NCBI GenBank assembly: GCA_910584805.1
Contig: CAJUCB010000050.1
Coordinates: 1-7,886, forward strand
Direction: 5' to 3'
Length of the DNA stretch: 7,886 bases
From: an uncultured Oscillospiraceae bacterium
GTDB taxonomy: Bacteria; Bacillota; Clostridia; Oscillospirales; Oscillospiraceae
Part shown: positions 1-7,170 of the stretch, in pieces
How the letters are laid out: each line of letters opens with the position of its first letter
Position numbering within the stretch: the stretch's first letter is position 1
Translations under genes and position numbers: made by a program
Notes under the pieces: generated by a model
The model's database searches: none
Seen by the model: the letters and a program-made list of their open reading frames with translations, nothing else
Told to the model about the DNA's origin: nothing

Positions 1-60
1 GAAGAAAAATTACGAACATCTAAAAGAATCAGGGACTATCAGGAAACTATACGCCTATAC

Positions 61-432
61 ATGAGGCTGATGACCTGCAAGGATATGGTGTCATTGACAG
101 AGTTGGCAAGGCAATATTCTGAAGAATCTCCCGGCTATGTCATTCAAAGTTGGATGCGTAGCCGTAACACATTGGAATTTCTTCGCCAATGGGAAAATGA
201 GATGAATAAGGAGTTCGATGACAGTGCTTGTGAGGAACTGATTCACCAAGGACATACCACATCGCTTACTATTACACCATCTCTGTGGATTCGAAGGACA
301 CACGCTGTTGGAATGCGTGTAAAACAGGGTAAAGGTGGAGGCGTAAGTGCTTACCCTGAAATTGCTGCAGATTTTCATCTGTGGTTAGATCCAAAGGCGC
401 GGTTAGCAATCATGCGATTGTACCACAGATGA
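61..432 (+). CDS. KilA-N domain protein, short and possibly 5'-incomplete
   Basis: This is a KilA-N domain, a DNA-binding fold common in phage anti-repressors and other mobile-element proteins. Recognisable features are MVSLTELAR (residues 9-17), SWMRSRNTLEFLRQWE (30-45), LTITPSLWI (69-77) and a G/S/A-rich segment, KQGKGGGVSAYPEIAADFHLWL (split over 88-109), matching the family's usual GGTYAHxDIAxxFxxWL pattern. The protein ends about 13 residues after that pattern, whereas many family members carry a further C-terminal domain. The frame has no stop back to base 1 and no ATG, GTG or TTG there, so the true start is either 61 or outside the window. No good ribosome binding site precedes 61, and the first strand of the domain may lie in the upstream codons. 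It lies 51 bases before gajA on the same strand. It could be an intact small regulator or the remnant of a larger mobile-element gene. Confidence 0.7.
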   Translation: MRLMTCKDMVSLTELARQYSEESPGYVIQSWMRSRNTLEFLRQWENEMNKEFDDSACEELIHQGHTTSLTITPSLWIRRTHAVGMRVKQGKGGGVSAYPEIAADFHLWLDPKARLAIMRLYHR

Positions 433-483
433 TTTGTAGGACTCGGCAAGCCGTGTTCTTATTACCTATGTGGGAGGGCCAAG

Positions 484-2238
484 ATGAGAATTAATCAAGT
501 TCATATCAAAGGCTTTCGGAACTTTAGTGACGAAACCGTCGTTTTTCAACCGAAAACATTGATTATTGGCGCAAATGATGTTGGAAAAACGAACCTGATT
601 TATGCTTTGAGGCTTTTGTTCGACAAGTCAATTAGTGAGCAGGATTTGGAACTTACAGAGAGCGATTATAATGCTTACAGCGAAACGGGGCAAATAGAGA
701 TTACTGCAACAATTTGCGATGTGACAGAAGACTGCCTTCTGAGTGAATTCAGAGGCAATATCAAAGATGACACGGTAGTAATTCGCTATGTCAAACCCAG
801 AGACAAGGCTTACAGTATTCAAATTGGATTTAGTGAGGAGACTCTTTCAGAGTATCCCACACGTCACTACATAAAGCGCCTTAATATGCAGTGTGTGGAC
901 ACAAATCGCGACCTGTTTTCTTTTCTCAAACGGGAGCGACTTCAGATGCTTCGACTTGCAAAAGAGCGACTGACAGAAGAACAGTCTCAAGAAGATGAAA
1001 AGAGTACTGTAGCGATTCAGAATAATCTCGACATCATAAATAGTCAGGTCAGTTCTTTGCATTACGTTTCAACTGCACTGGAACATGTTAATAAGGAACT
1101 GTCAGATTTATCCTTTCATAACGAAGATCAGACTGTGCGCTTCGTGGCTGGCGAAAGCGAAGCAGGGGAATTATTGAACAATCTGACTTTGTCCTATTCA
1201 GCCGCTGAGAACCCGCTTACGCCCGGTGGAGATGGCCGCAATAATCAAATCTTTTTGGCTACTTGGATAGCCAAGCAGAACATCCAAGAGAATGTTGACC
1301 ATGTGACATTTTACGCCATCGAGGAACCCGAGGCTCATTTACATCCTCATCAGCAGAGACGTTTATCTGAGTACATCCAGAACAATTTCAAGGGACAAGT
1401 TTTAATAACTTCTCATTCTCCGCACATTGCGTCGCGATTTGATCCTTGTTGTATCATTCGTCTCTATACTGAGCAGAAAATTACTCATGCAGCCTGTGGG
1501 GGTTGCAGTGAGATGCTAAAAAGGGTGTTCTCAGAATTTAACTATAGGCTGAATGCTCTTTCTGCAGAAACGTTCTTTTCTGATGGTGTTTTCCTTGTTG
1601 AAGGCGTATCTGAGGTTATGCTCTATACTGATTTAGCCAGCAAGATGGGAATCGACCTAGATAGATATAATATCTCTATCCTTTCGGTTGAGGGAATTGG
1701 TTTCAAACCGTATGTAGCCGTCTGCAATGCACTAAATATTCCCTGGGTTCTTAGAACTGATAATGACGTTTTCTCCAAACCCAAAAACTCGCCAACAAAG
1801 AGGTATTATGCTGGAGTGTCACGAGTTATGGGTATTCTTGAACTGTGGGAGGGTAGCTCTAATGAGTTGGTGAAATATTGGTCAAAATACAAGAGCGATA
1901 ACGAATGGCCGATGGATGGCGAAATACCCGATGAGGCAAAGGCTTTAAATGCACATGTCAAAAAACAGACTACACTGTATAACATATATCTCTCCGACAT
2001 TGACCTTGAAAGCGACTTGGCTAATGGGCCACTAAGCGCAACGCTTTTATCTTTTTACAGTAAGCGAACAGCAAATGCCTTGATAAAAGCTATGAAAGGA
2101 AAAAAGGGCGAAAATATGTTCGCTTTTTTGACGAAACATCGCGATTCTCTTAATGCACTGACCGAAGATCCAATAGCTGCTCCACTAAAAAAGCTAAAGC
2201 AACTTATAGAAGAAAGGATACATCCAGGCCATGGTTAA
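484..2238 (+). CDS. gajA: Gabija protein GajA, OLD-family ATPase/TOPRIM endonuclease
   Basis: GajA is the nuclease of the Gabija anti-phage system. Characterised GajA is a sequence-specific DNA-nicking enzyme held inactive by nucleotides and assembled with GajB. The 584 residues match the known length of about 580. The N-terminal ABC-type ATPase opens with a RecF/OLD-like strand (IKGFRNF, 8-14), then a Walker A GANDVGKT (29-36), a GDGRNNQIF segment in the signature region (249-257), a Walker B IEEPEAHLHP (279-288) and a TSHSPH switch (309-314). The C-terminal TOPRIM domain shows VEG with Glu373, TDND with Asp426 and Asp428, and the family-typical IYLSDIDLESDL (501-512). The order and wording of these motifs follow Bacillus GajA closely as I remember it. 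The start is supported by GGGAGG at 472-477, six bases before the ATG. Its end overlaps gajB by 8 bases. No motif appears degraded, so the protein is probably active. Confidence 0.93.
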   Translation: MRINQVHIKGFRNFSDETVVFQPKTLIIGANDVGKTNLIYALRLLFDKSISEQDLELTESDYNAYSETGQIEITATICDVTEDCLLSEFRGNIKDDTVVIRYVKPRDKAYSIQIGFSEETLSEYPTRHYIKRLNMQCVDTNRDLFSFLKRERLQMLRLAKERLTEEQSQEDEKSTVAIQNNLDIINSQVSSLHYVSTALEHVNKELSDLSFHNEDQTVRFVAGESEAGELLNNLTLSYSAAENPLTPGGDGRNNQIFLATWIAKQNIQENVDHVTFYAIEEPEAHLHPHQQRRLSEYIQNNFKGQVLITSHSPHIASRFDPCCIIRLYTEQKITHAACGGCSEMLKRVFSEFNYRLNALSAETFFSDGVFLVEGVSEVMLYTDLASKMGIDLDRYNISILSVEGIGFKPYVAVCNALNIPWVLRTDNDVFSKPKNSPTKRYYAGVSRVMGILELWEGSSNELVKYWSKYKSDNEWPMDGEIPDEAKALNAHVKKQTTLYNIYLSDIDLESDLANGPLSATLLSFYSKRTANALIKAMKGKKGENMFAFLTKHRDSLNALTEDPIAAPLKKLKQLIEERIHPGHG

Positions 2239-3826
2239 GGAACCTACTCCTGAACAACAAGCTGTATTACGCCATGATAAGAATATAGTTGTAACAGCCC
2301 GTCCAGGATCAGGTAAGACATATACGGTGGTTGAAAAAATTGCAGCAATTCTCCCCGCTCTTCCAGATTTCAAGGGCGTTATTGCTATATCTTTCACAAA
2401 TAAGGCCAGTGATGAATTGAAAATCCGCTGTAGACAACGCGGGATAGATACCAAAAGGTCATTCTTCGGAACAATCGACAAATTTTATATCTCAGAAATA
2501 ATTATCCCATTCGCCAGCCATTTGACCAATAATATGCCAGACTACGAGGTGATTGATAAAATTTCAACAGAAGAACAATACAGTGGTTTGCTGGGGACAA
2601 CATTTCCGTTCTCACTGAATCAAGAGAAGCTTATCCTTACAGCTCTCGCGGAGGGGAAAATCTTTTTAGAACTTACCGGTGAGATTGCACTATATCTCTT
2701 AAAAAGCATACCGAGTGTACTAAAATACATCAAAGCAAGGTATACTCATATCTTCATCGATGAGTATCAAGACTGTGGTAAAATCCAGCATGAAACATTT
2801 TTGAAACTGGTTGAATATGGCCTGACTGGTATTGCTGTTGGAGATATTAATCAAGCGATATTCGGTTTTGCCAATCGATTTCCCAAATACCTGATCTCAC
2901 TAATCATGCGAGAAGATTTTCACCATTTTCAGCTCAATACAAATCACCGCTGCCATGTAAGCATCTCCGAATATTCTCTCGCTCTATTTAATATTTCAAA
3001 GGAAATACCAGATGAGAAACGAGTGTTTAAAGTTAATGTCACAGGGAATGAGGTCAGTATCGCCCAAAGGATAGACGAACGATTGGAGAGAATTAAATCT
3101 AAATACGGCGTTGCAAAGAATAATCAGGTCGCAATTCTCTGTAGGGGTAACGGAACAATTCGTGTCCTTGATGCAGTCCTCAAAACAGCGCATAAGACGT
3201 TCACCGATACTCTTCTCGACCGTGATAATTCATATTGGGGAAGATTGTTTTGTGATATTTTGTACTCCCGATTTGAAGATGGAATTTACCCCGTTGATGT
3301 AGCAGAGCAACTTTATTCGGAACAAATTGATCCTGCCAGATATCGGAAGGTACTATCGATGTGCACCGAGATTTTTTCATATGACGAATCCAATATTGAT
3401 CTTGCCGAGCCTATCTTTGTGAAACTTGCCAAGCTTGTTCACCCGAAGAAAGAATCAAAAAAGGCAGTTGAGTTACTACACGAAACCCTTAATACGAAAT
3501 CGTATCTTACCAGTTTTATTCCAGCGGCAGACAACGAAATTAATCTGATGACTTTACATAAATCCAAAGGTTTAGAGTTCAATGTCGTATTTCATATGGA
3601 TTTATACAAATGGGTTGCTCCACTTGAAAATATCAGTGATGAGGAATGGATTCAAACATTAAATCTTCACTATGTAGGAGTTACGAGAGCTATAGATGTA
3701 TGCTACCTCATGATAGGCACCGAAAGATACCGCCCAAGATATGATGATTTTTATCATGCAGTACCATCACCATTTCTTGGGTTACCCGGTACAGCCGAAA
3801 GAAGAAATGAAGTGGATTGGTCATAA
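2231..3826 (+). CDS. gajB: Gabija protein GajB, UvrD/PcrA-like superfamily 1 helicase
   Basis: GajB is the helicase-like partner of GajA. In studied Gabija systems it binds the GajA oligomer and is thought to sense or be activated by DNA ends from phage replication. All superfamily 1A motifs are visible in order: a Q-like TPEQQAVL (6-13), Walker A ARPGSGKT (23-30), motif Ia SFTNKAS (54-60), GTIDKF (80-85), motif II IDEYQD (176-181), motif III VGDINQAIFGFANR (203-216), motif IV TNHRC (237-241), motif V TLHKSKGLEF (441-450) and motif VI YVGVTRA (481-487). At 531 residues it is far shorter than full UvrD or PcrA (about 700 or more), as expected for the compact GajB type, and slightly longer than the roughly 494-residue Bacillus protein. 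The ATG lies inside the last codons of gajA (8-base overlap), implying translational coupling; AGGA at 2215-2218 is a distant ribosome binding site. No conserved residue appears lost. Confidence 0.93.
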   Translation: MVKEPTPEQQAVLRHDKNIVVTARPGSGKTYTVVEKIAAILPALPDFKGVIAISFTNKASDELKIRCRQRGIDTKRSFFGTIDKFYISEIIIPFASHLTNNMPDYEVIDKISTEEQYSGLLGTTFPFSLNQEKLILTALAEGKIFLELTGEIALYLLKSIPSVLKYIKARYTHIFIDEYQDCGKIQHETFLKLVEYGLTGIAVGDINQAIFGFANRFPKYLISLIMREDFHHFQLNTNHRCHVSISEYSLALFNISKEIPDEKRVFKVNVTGNEVSIAQRIDERLERIKSKYGVAKNNQVAILCRGNGTIRVLDAVLKTAHKTFTDTLLDRDNSYWGRLFCDILYSRFEDGIYPVDVAEQLYSEQIDPARYRKVLSMCTEIFSYDESNIDLAEPIFVKLAKLVHPKKESKKAVELLHETLNTKSYLTSFIPAADNEINLMTLHKSKGLEFNVVFHMDLYKWVAPLENISDEEWIQTLNLHYVGVTRAIDVCYLMIGTERYRPRYDDFYHAVPSPFLGLPGTAERRNEVDWS

Positions 3827-3854
3827 ACGCAATAAATATAGTAGCGATTGAATT

Positions 3855-3858
3855 GAGG
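3855..3858 (+). promoter_or_regulatory. Ribosome binding site that sets the start of the HEPN gene
   Basis: GAGG lies seven bases before the ATG at 3866. A TTG immediately upstream (3863) is in frame but only four bases away, so the ATG is the better start. Confidence 0.6.
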
Positions 3859-3865
3859 CGATTTG

Positions 3866-5017
3866 ATGCTTAAGGGTTTCATCTCCTTTGGCGAAGGAAA
3901 GATTCCGTTTGTAGTAGAAGATTACCGCATGGAATTGTTTACCGATGATGATCTCTTAAAGGAATTTACAAAGGAATATAACTTTAAACATAACTACATT
4001 CTCGAAGGACAATGTTTTAGTAACAATTTTCAGGGACAAAAAACTATATTCATGGTCGAGCAATCTATAGGAGGCACATGTTATCTGCGCTGTTATATTA
4101 TATTTATGCTTGCAGTACAAGATGAATATGATACTATTGGCCTGCAGTCCCCATTCCTTGACGATATTTTCAGATATAAATATAATTATATAGATATGGT
4201 CAGAACTGGAATTAATTTTTCTGTGGAGCCTAAGAACGTTTATAAGATACCCTTTGCCATGGACGGATATCAATACGAATTGTCCTTCCGCATAGGACAT
4301 GAAAATCGACTTGGACTTTTAGAAGACTTTGATAAAAAAGGCGAGCTGTTGATTTCCCTTCATACTAATGAAATTCAAGAGTGTTGCAGTATTTCAATGA
4401 TCTTATATCGTCTTGCCATGTTCATGATGTCTCAGACAGATGTCCCATTTAAACGGATTATCTTATACAAAAGTGAACAAAAAGTAGGATGGTTTTACTG
4501 TCCACTAATTTCAGAAGAAACTATTTCATCATGCGATATGCCCTTCTGTGAATTTGACGTTCAGAAATATATTCCGAAAATTCTAAATAATATAGCGTTA
4601 GATTCCGGATATAAAATCACGCAAAGTATACCATTGGGACATTTAGGAAATCTTGATGCAATGTTTTCGCCTCAACGTTTTATGGAACAAATTATGTCAT
4701 TTGAATATTTATTTGATAAACTTGAACATCAAAAAGCGCAAGACACTCGATTCTCTCTAAAAAAAGAATTAACCTATAGCCTTAATTTATTTCCCGAGTT
4801 GTTGACAAATGCAAGTTTGTCAGCAGATGATATTGGTGAAGAAATCAAAGAAACTCGACGCACTATTGCACATGGATATGCATATTTTTACAACTTTAAA
4901 GATGATTCTAAAATGAAATATTTGATCCTTTTGCTTGATAAGCTAATTAGGAATATGAGTCTATTGTGGATTGGCTTTTCAAAAGAAGACATTCGTTTGG
5001 CACATTGGATGGTATAG
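3866..5017 (+). CDS. Probable HEPN-domain effector, ApeA-like, downstream of Gabija
   Basis: This 383-residue protein is not one I can name. Its C-terminal third is alpha-helical and carries a HEPN-type motif, R331-x4-H336 (ETRRTIAHGY), after a helix FMEQIMSFEYLFDKLE (272-287) and before a helix KYLILLLDKLIRNMSLLWIG (351-370). This is the layout of ApeA-like and similar HEPN RNases, where the Arg and His form the active site in a dimer. The N-terminal 260 or so residues look strand-rich (for example YILEGQCFS, TIFMVEQSIGG, YQYELSFRIG) and resemble the ApeA N-terminal sensing domain only in general layout. No signal peptide or convincing membrane segment is seen. It begins 39 bases after gajB on the same strand and is followed by two terminators, so it is very likely the last gene of the Gabija operon. 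I infer a role as an RNA-cutting abortive-infection effector. It could instead be an independent one-gene defence system. The HEPN call is fairly sure, the ApeA link less so. Confidence 0.65.
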   Translation: MLKGFISFGEGKIPFVVEDYRMELFTDDDLLKEFTKEYNFKHNYILEGQCFSNNFQGQKTIFMVEQSIGGTCYLRCYIIFMLAVQDEYDTIGLQSPFLDDIFRYKYNYIDMVRTGINFSVEPKNVYKIPFAMDGYQYELSFRIGHENRLGLLEDFDKKGELLISLHTNEIQECCSISMILYRLAMFMMSQTDVPFKRIILYKSEQKVGWFYCPLISEETISSCDMPFCEFDVQKYIPKILNNIALDSGYKITQSIPLGHLGNLDAMFSPQRFMEQIMSFEYLFDKLEHQKAQDTRFSLKKELTYSLNLFPELLTNASLSADDIGEEIKETRRTIAHGYAYFYNFKDDSKMKYLILLLDKLIRNMSLLWIGFSKEDIRLAHWMV

Positions 5018-5111
5018 CAAAAATTTAATCGCTTATTACACGTTGGAACAAAACCTGTTTTACTATTTCTTTTCAGACTATAACAGCTTCGCAGAGATTC
5101 TATTGAGTTTT
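5018..5111. other. A/T-rich gap after the HEPN gene
   Basis: This short non-coding stretch lies between the HEPN gene and its first terminator. I see no convincing gene, repeat or promoter in it. It falls where the window changes from A/T-rich to G/C-rich sequence, so it may hold the inner edge of an inserted island, but no attachment-site repeat can be shown from this window. Confidence 0.4.
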
Positions 5112-5141
5112 AGATGCAGATTTGAAGGTTGCATCTTTTTT
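5112..5141 (+). terminator. Intrinsic terminator of the gajAB-HEPN operon (first of two)
   Basis: The arms AGATGCA (5112-5118) and TGCATCT (5130-5136) form a perfect 7-bp stem with an 11-base loop. The last T of the stem begins a run of six T (5136-5141). The stem is modest but the T run is good. Confidence 0.7.
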
Positions 5142-5158
5142 GTCAACACAAGACAAGG

Positions 5159-5200
5159 AGCCCTTGAATCTTAATGGTTCAAGGGCTTTCTTATACTTTT
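5159..5200 (+). terminator. Intrinsic terminator of the gajAB-HEPN operon (second of two)
   Basis: The arms AGCCCTTGAA (5159-5168) and TTCAAGGGCT (5178-5187) form a perfect 10-bp stem with a 9-base loop, followed by the T-rich tail TTCTTATACTTTT. It lies 25 bases before the flavodoxin start, so it should insulate that gene from the defence operon. Confidence 0.8.
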
Positions 5201-5225
5201 CTGAGCAATAGAAGGGAGGAGGACC

Positions 5226-5672
5226 ATGAGGACCCTAATCGTTTACCATTCATCCCACCACGGCAACACCAAGAAGCTCCTGGACGCCATCGCCGCGCAA
5301 CATGATGTGACGCTGTTGCCTGTGGGGGAAGCCCAGGGGGTTGACCTCTCTAGCTATGAGGGGATTGGCCTGGCCTCTGGCATCTATTATGGGAGCTTAA
5401 GCAAGGCGGTTCTGCAATGGGCGGCGCAAGCGCCCCTTCAGGGGAAGAAGCTGTTCTTCCTCTACACTTGCGGGATGGACCGTAAAAAGTACATCCAGGA
5501 GGCAGAGAAGATTGCCAAGGAGAGGGGCGCTCAGGTCTTGGGACACTTTGGCTGCCGGGGCTATGATACCTTCGGCCCCTTCAAGCTGGTGGGTGGCATT
5601 GCCAAGGGACGGCCCAACCAGGCGGATATGGACCAGGCGGTGGCCTTTTATCGGGAGCTGTGCCAGAAGTGA
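5226..5672 (+). CDS. Flavodoxin-family protein
   Basis: This is a 148-residue cytoplasmic FMN-binding redox protein of the flavodoxin fold. The phosphate-binding loop is SSHHGNT (9-15), directly after the first strand TLIVYHS. Further family marks are the loop SGIYYGSLSK (51-60) and the strand-plus-loop KLFFLYTCGMD (75-85), both of which normally flank the flavin ring. The C-terminal GCRGYDTFGPFKLVGGIAKG (109-128) and DMDQAVAFYREL match small clostridial flavodoxin-family proteins. A strong GGGAGGAGG sits at 5215-5223, very close to the ATG at 5226. The gene stands alone on the plus strand, converging with psd, and is G/C-rich unlike the genes to its left, so I assign it to the resident chromosome. 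It probably carries electrons in anaerobic metabolism, but its partner cannot be told. The flavodoxin fold is nearly sure. Confidence 0.9.
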   Translation: MRTLIVYHSSHHGNTKKLLDAIAAQHDVTLLPVGEAQGVDLSSYEGIGLASGIYYGSLSKAVLQWAAQAPLQGKKLFFLYTCGMDRKKYIQEAEKIAKERGAQVLGHFGCRGYDTFGPFKLVGGIAKGRPNQADMDQAVAFYRELCQK

Positions 5673-5684
5673 TCGATACATTAT

Positions 5685-5720
5685 AGAGGTGGATCAACCA
5701 TCCAAGGTTGATCCACCTCT
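5685..5720 (+). terminator. Strong terminator hairpin between convergent flavodoxin gene and psd
   Basis: The arms AGAGGTGGATCAACC (5685-5699) and GGTTGATCCACCTCT (5706-5720) are a perfect 15-bp stem with a 6-base loop. It lies 12 bases after the flavodoxin stop and 8 bases beyond the psd stop. A T-containing tail GTTTGTATCT follows on the plus strand; the minus-strand side is less T-rich. It probably ends both converging transcripts, more clearly the plus one. Confidence 0.82.
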
Positions 5721-5728
5721 GTTTGTAT

Positions 5729-6544
5729 CTATAAAAGGGCGTCCCCAATATACATCCCTAGTTCCACCGGGACCTCTCGGCCCTGCTCTAGCTGGGCCAA
5801 CAGTTCCGGCCGCAGGCGGACCTGGCCTTTTTGCAGAAGGAGGACAATGGTGGAGCCTGCCAACTGGAAGTGTCCCTTCTCCGTGCCCTTGCGGACGCGG
5901 CAGTTTTGACACGCATTGTGGATGCCTCCCACCACCAGGGCCCCTATCTCCACCTGCACCACCGGCCCGAAGTGATCGGTGGTGAGTAGGCTCCAACAGC
6001 GGCGGTTGAGGACATAGACCGGATAGGTCTCGCAGGCGATGGGCTGGACGCTGTGGAGTATGCCAGGGATGAAATGATGGGTTCCCTGATAGGCGTCGTC
6101 AATGTAGTGGTAGTGATGGTAGTGGGTGGGGCACAGGCGGAAGATCAGGCAATCACCGCCGTGGAAACGTTTGCCTAGGGCTTCGTCTTGGAGGAGGTCC
6201 GCCAGCCGGTAGTGGGAGCCCTTGATGGCAAAGCTGCTGTCCGCCTGGATGGGATAGGCGCTGAGGTAGCCGTCACAGGGGCTGATAAGCCGGCCTGGGG
6301 TGAGGTCTACGCTTTGGGCAGTGCGGGTACGGGCGAAGAAGGCGCGGTAGCTGCCAAAGCTCCGGGCCTGCTCTGGGGGGAGCCCCAGGCGCTTGGCCTG
6401 CCAACGGGCCAGGGGCCGGGAGAGGGGGGAGGAGAGAAAGGCCACCGCCAGGCGGTCGGCATGGCTGCGTAGGATCAGGGACAGCAGAACCCGTCCCACC
6501 ACGCTGCCATAGAGGAAGCGGACTGCACCGCTGTTCCCGCTCAT
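5729..6544 (-). CDS. psd: Phosphatidylserine decarboxylase proenzyme
   Basis: This enzyme converts phosphatidylserine to phosphatidylethanolamine at the membrane, using a pyruvoyl group made by self-cleavage. The 271-residue proenzyme shows SPCDG with the catalytic Asp91 (88-92), a His-rich PTHYHHYHYIDDA (139-151) holding the probable catalytic His143 or His144, a GGIHN segment (206-210) and the cleavage motif AGST (229-232). Cleavage before Ser231 would give a beta chain of about 230 residues and an alpha chain of about 41. Two residues differ from common forms: AGST replaces LGST or GGST, and HYHHYH replaces the usual DYHRYH. The start is the ATG at 6544-6542, which overlaps the pssA stop as ATGA. 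The frame stays open further upstream, but that part is an out-of-frame translation of pssA. The tight overlap with pssA places it second in a two-gene phosphatidylethanolamine operon. Confidence 0.92.
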   Translation of the reverse strand: MSGNSGAVRFLYGSVVGRVLLSLILRSHADRLAVAFLSSPLSRPLARWQAKRLGLPPEQARSFGSYRAFFARTRTAQSVDLTPGRLISPCDGYLSAYPIQADSSFAIKGSHYRLADLLQDEALGKRFHGGDCLIFRLCPTHYHHYHYIDDAYQGTHHFIPGILHSVQPIACETYPVYVLNRRCWSLLTTDHFGPVVQVEIGALVVGGIHNACQNCRVRKGTEKGHFQLAGSTIVLLLQKGQVRLRPELLAQLEQGREVPVELGMYIGDALL

Positions 6545-7161
6545 AGGTCCACCGCCAGACACAACAGGAGAAATTCCGCGCCCCCGCAGAGGATCATCCC
6601 CACCTTCCCTGGCAGGGCCGGCTTTTTCAGCCGGAAGGGGAGGAGGAAAGCCACCCCCATAGCCAGCAGCGCCACCGGGCCCAGGATGGGCAGGGGCCAG
6701 TGCCAGAGCCGTCCCAGCCCCAGGAGGGCGGGGACCACCAGGGCTGCCGTGGTGACGGGCAGGCCGAGATAGACCTCCCGGCTGCCTGCGGCACTGTCCT
6801 GCCGGGCCTCCTCGTCTACATTGAACCAGGCCAGGCGGATTAAGGCGCACAGGAGGTAGAGGGCGGAGCAGTAGAAGCTCATGTTGCTGCCGTCGGAGAC
6901 GGTGTAGACAATCACCGCCGGAAAGGCACCGAAACAGATCAGGTCACTGAGGGAGTCAATCTGGATGCCAAAGCGTTTCTCTTGGGCGGTGCGGACCTTG
7001 GTGGAGGCGACCTTGCCGTCAAACATGTCGCACACCCCGGAGAGCATGAGACACACCAGGGCTCCGTGGAGGTCCCCTTGTATGGCACAGGTGATGCCAG
7101 TGAAGGAAATAAGCATCCCAAAGTAAGTCAGGATTACCGTGTAGTTGTAGACGCCGAGCAT
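6541..7161 (-). CDS. pssA: CDP-diacylglycerol--serine O-phosphatidyltransferase
   Basis: PssA joins CDP-diacylglycerol and L-serine to give phosphatidylserine and CMP; it is an integral membrane protein. At 206 residues it is normal for a Gram-positive PssA. The CDP-alcohol phosphatidyltransferase signature is at residues 45-73: D45-MF-D48-G49-KV-A52, then G65-IQI-D69-SLS-D73, with all four Asp present. The Arg that usually follows the Ala is Ser53 here. Membrane segments are visible around 8-26, 33-45, 72-88, 96-113, 136-150, 158-176 and 186-204. I chose ATG 7161 because AGGAGG lies nine bases upstream on this strand. A start at 7218 would fall inside the preceding terminator hairpin and add residues foreign to the family. 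The product feeds Psd, whose start overlaps this stop codon. Confidence 0.92.
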   Translation of the reverse strand: MLGVYNYTVILTYFGMLISFTGITCAIQGDLHGALVCLMLSGVCDMFDGKVASTKVRTAQEKRFGIQIDSLSDLICFGAFPAVIVYTVSDGSNMSFYCSALYLLCALIRLAWFNVDEEARQDSAAGSREVYLGLPVTTAALVVPALLGLGRLWHWPLPILGPVALLAMGVAFLLPFRLKKPALPGKVGMILCGGAEFLLLCLAVDL

Positions 7162-7170
7162 GGGGGTATA

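Noticed and set aside
444..453. Small hairpin CGGC/GCCG before gajA
   Set aside because: It has a four-base stem, a two-base loop and no T run, too weak to call a terminator or operator.
3863..3865. TTG start for the HEPN gene
   Set aside because: It is only four bases from the GAGG motif; the adjacent ATG at 3866 has normal spacing.
4971..5174. Small open frame running from the HEPN gene end through the terminators
   Set aside because: It spans a terminator stem, has no ribosome binding site and no recognisable sequence.
5176..5186. GGTTCAAG resembling a tRNA T-arm or attachment site
   Set aside because: It is fully explained as one arm of the terminator hairpin, with no other tRNA parts or matching repeat nearby.
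5192..5197. TATACT as a -10 box for the flavodoxin gene
   Set aside because: The hexamer is good but no acceptable -35 lies 16-18 bases upstream, and it sits in the terminator tail.
5512..5985. Plus-strand open frame across the flavodoxin end and psd
   Set aside because: It is Pro/Gly-rich, overlaps two confident genes and a terminator, and has no family resemblance; it is a high-G/C shadow frame.
6545..6850. Upstream extension of the psd reading frame
   Set aside because: It is a Gly/Pro/Arg-rich out-of-frame reading of pssA; Psd homology starts at the ATG overlapping the pssA stop.
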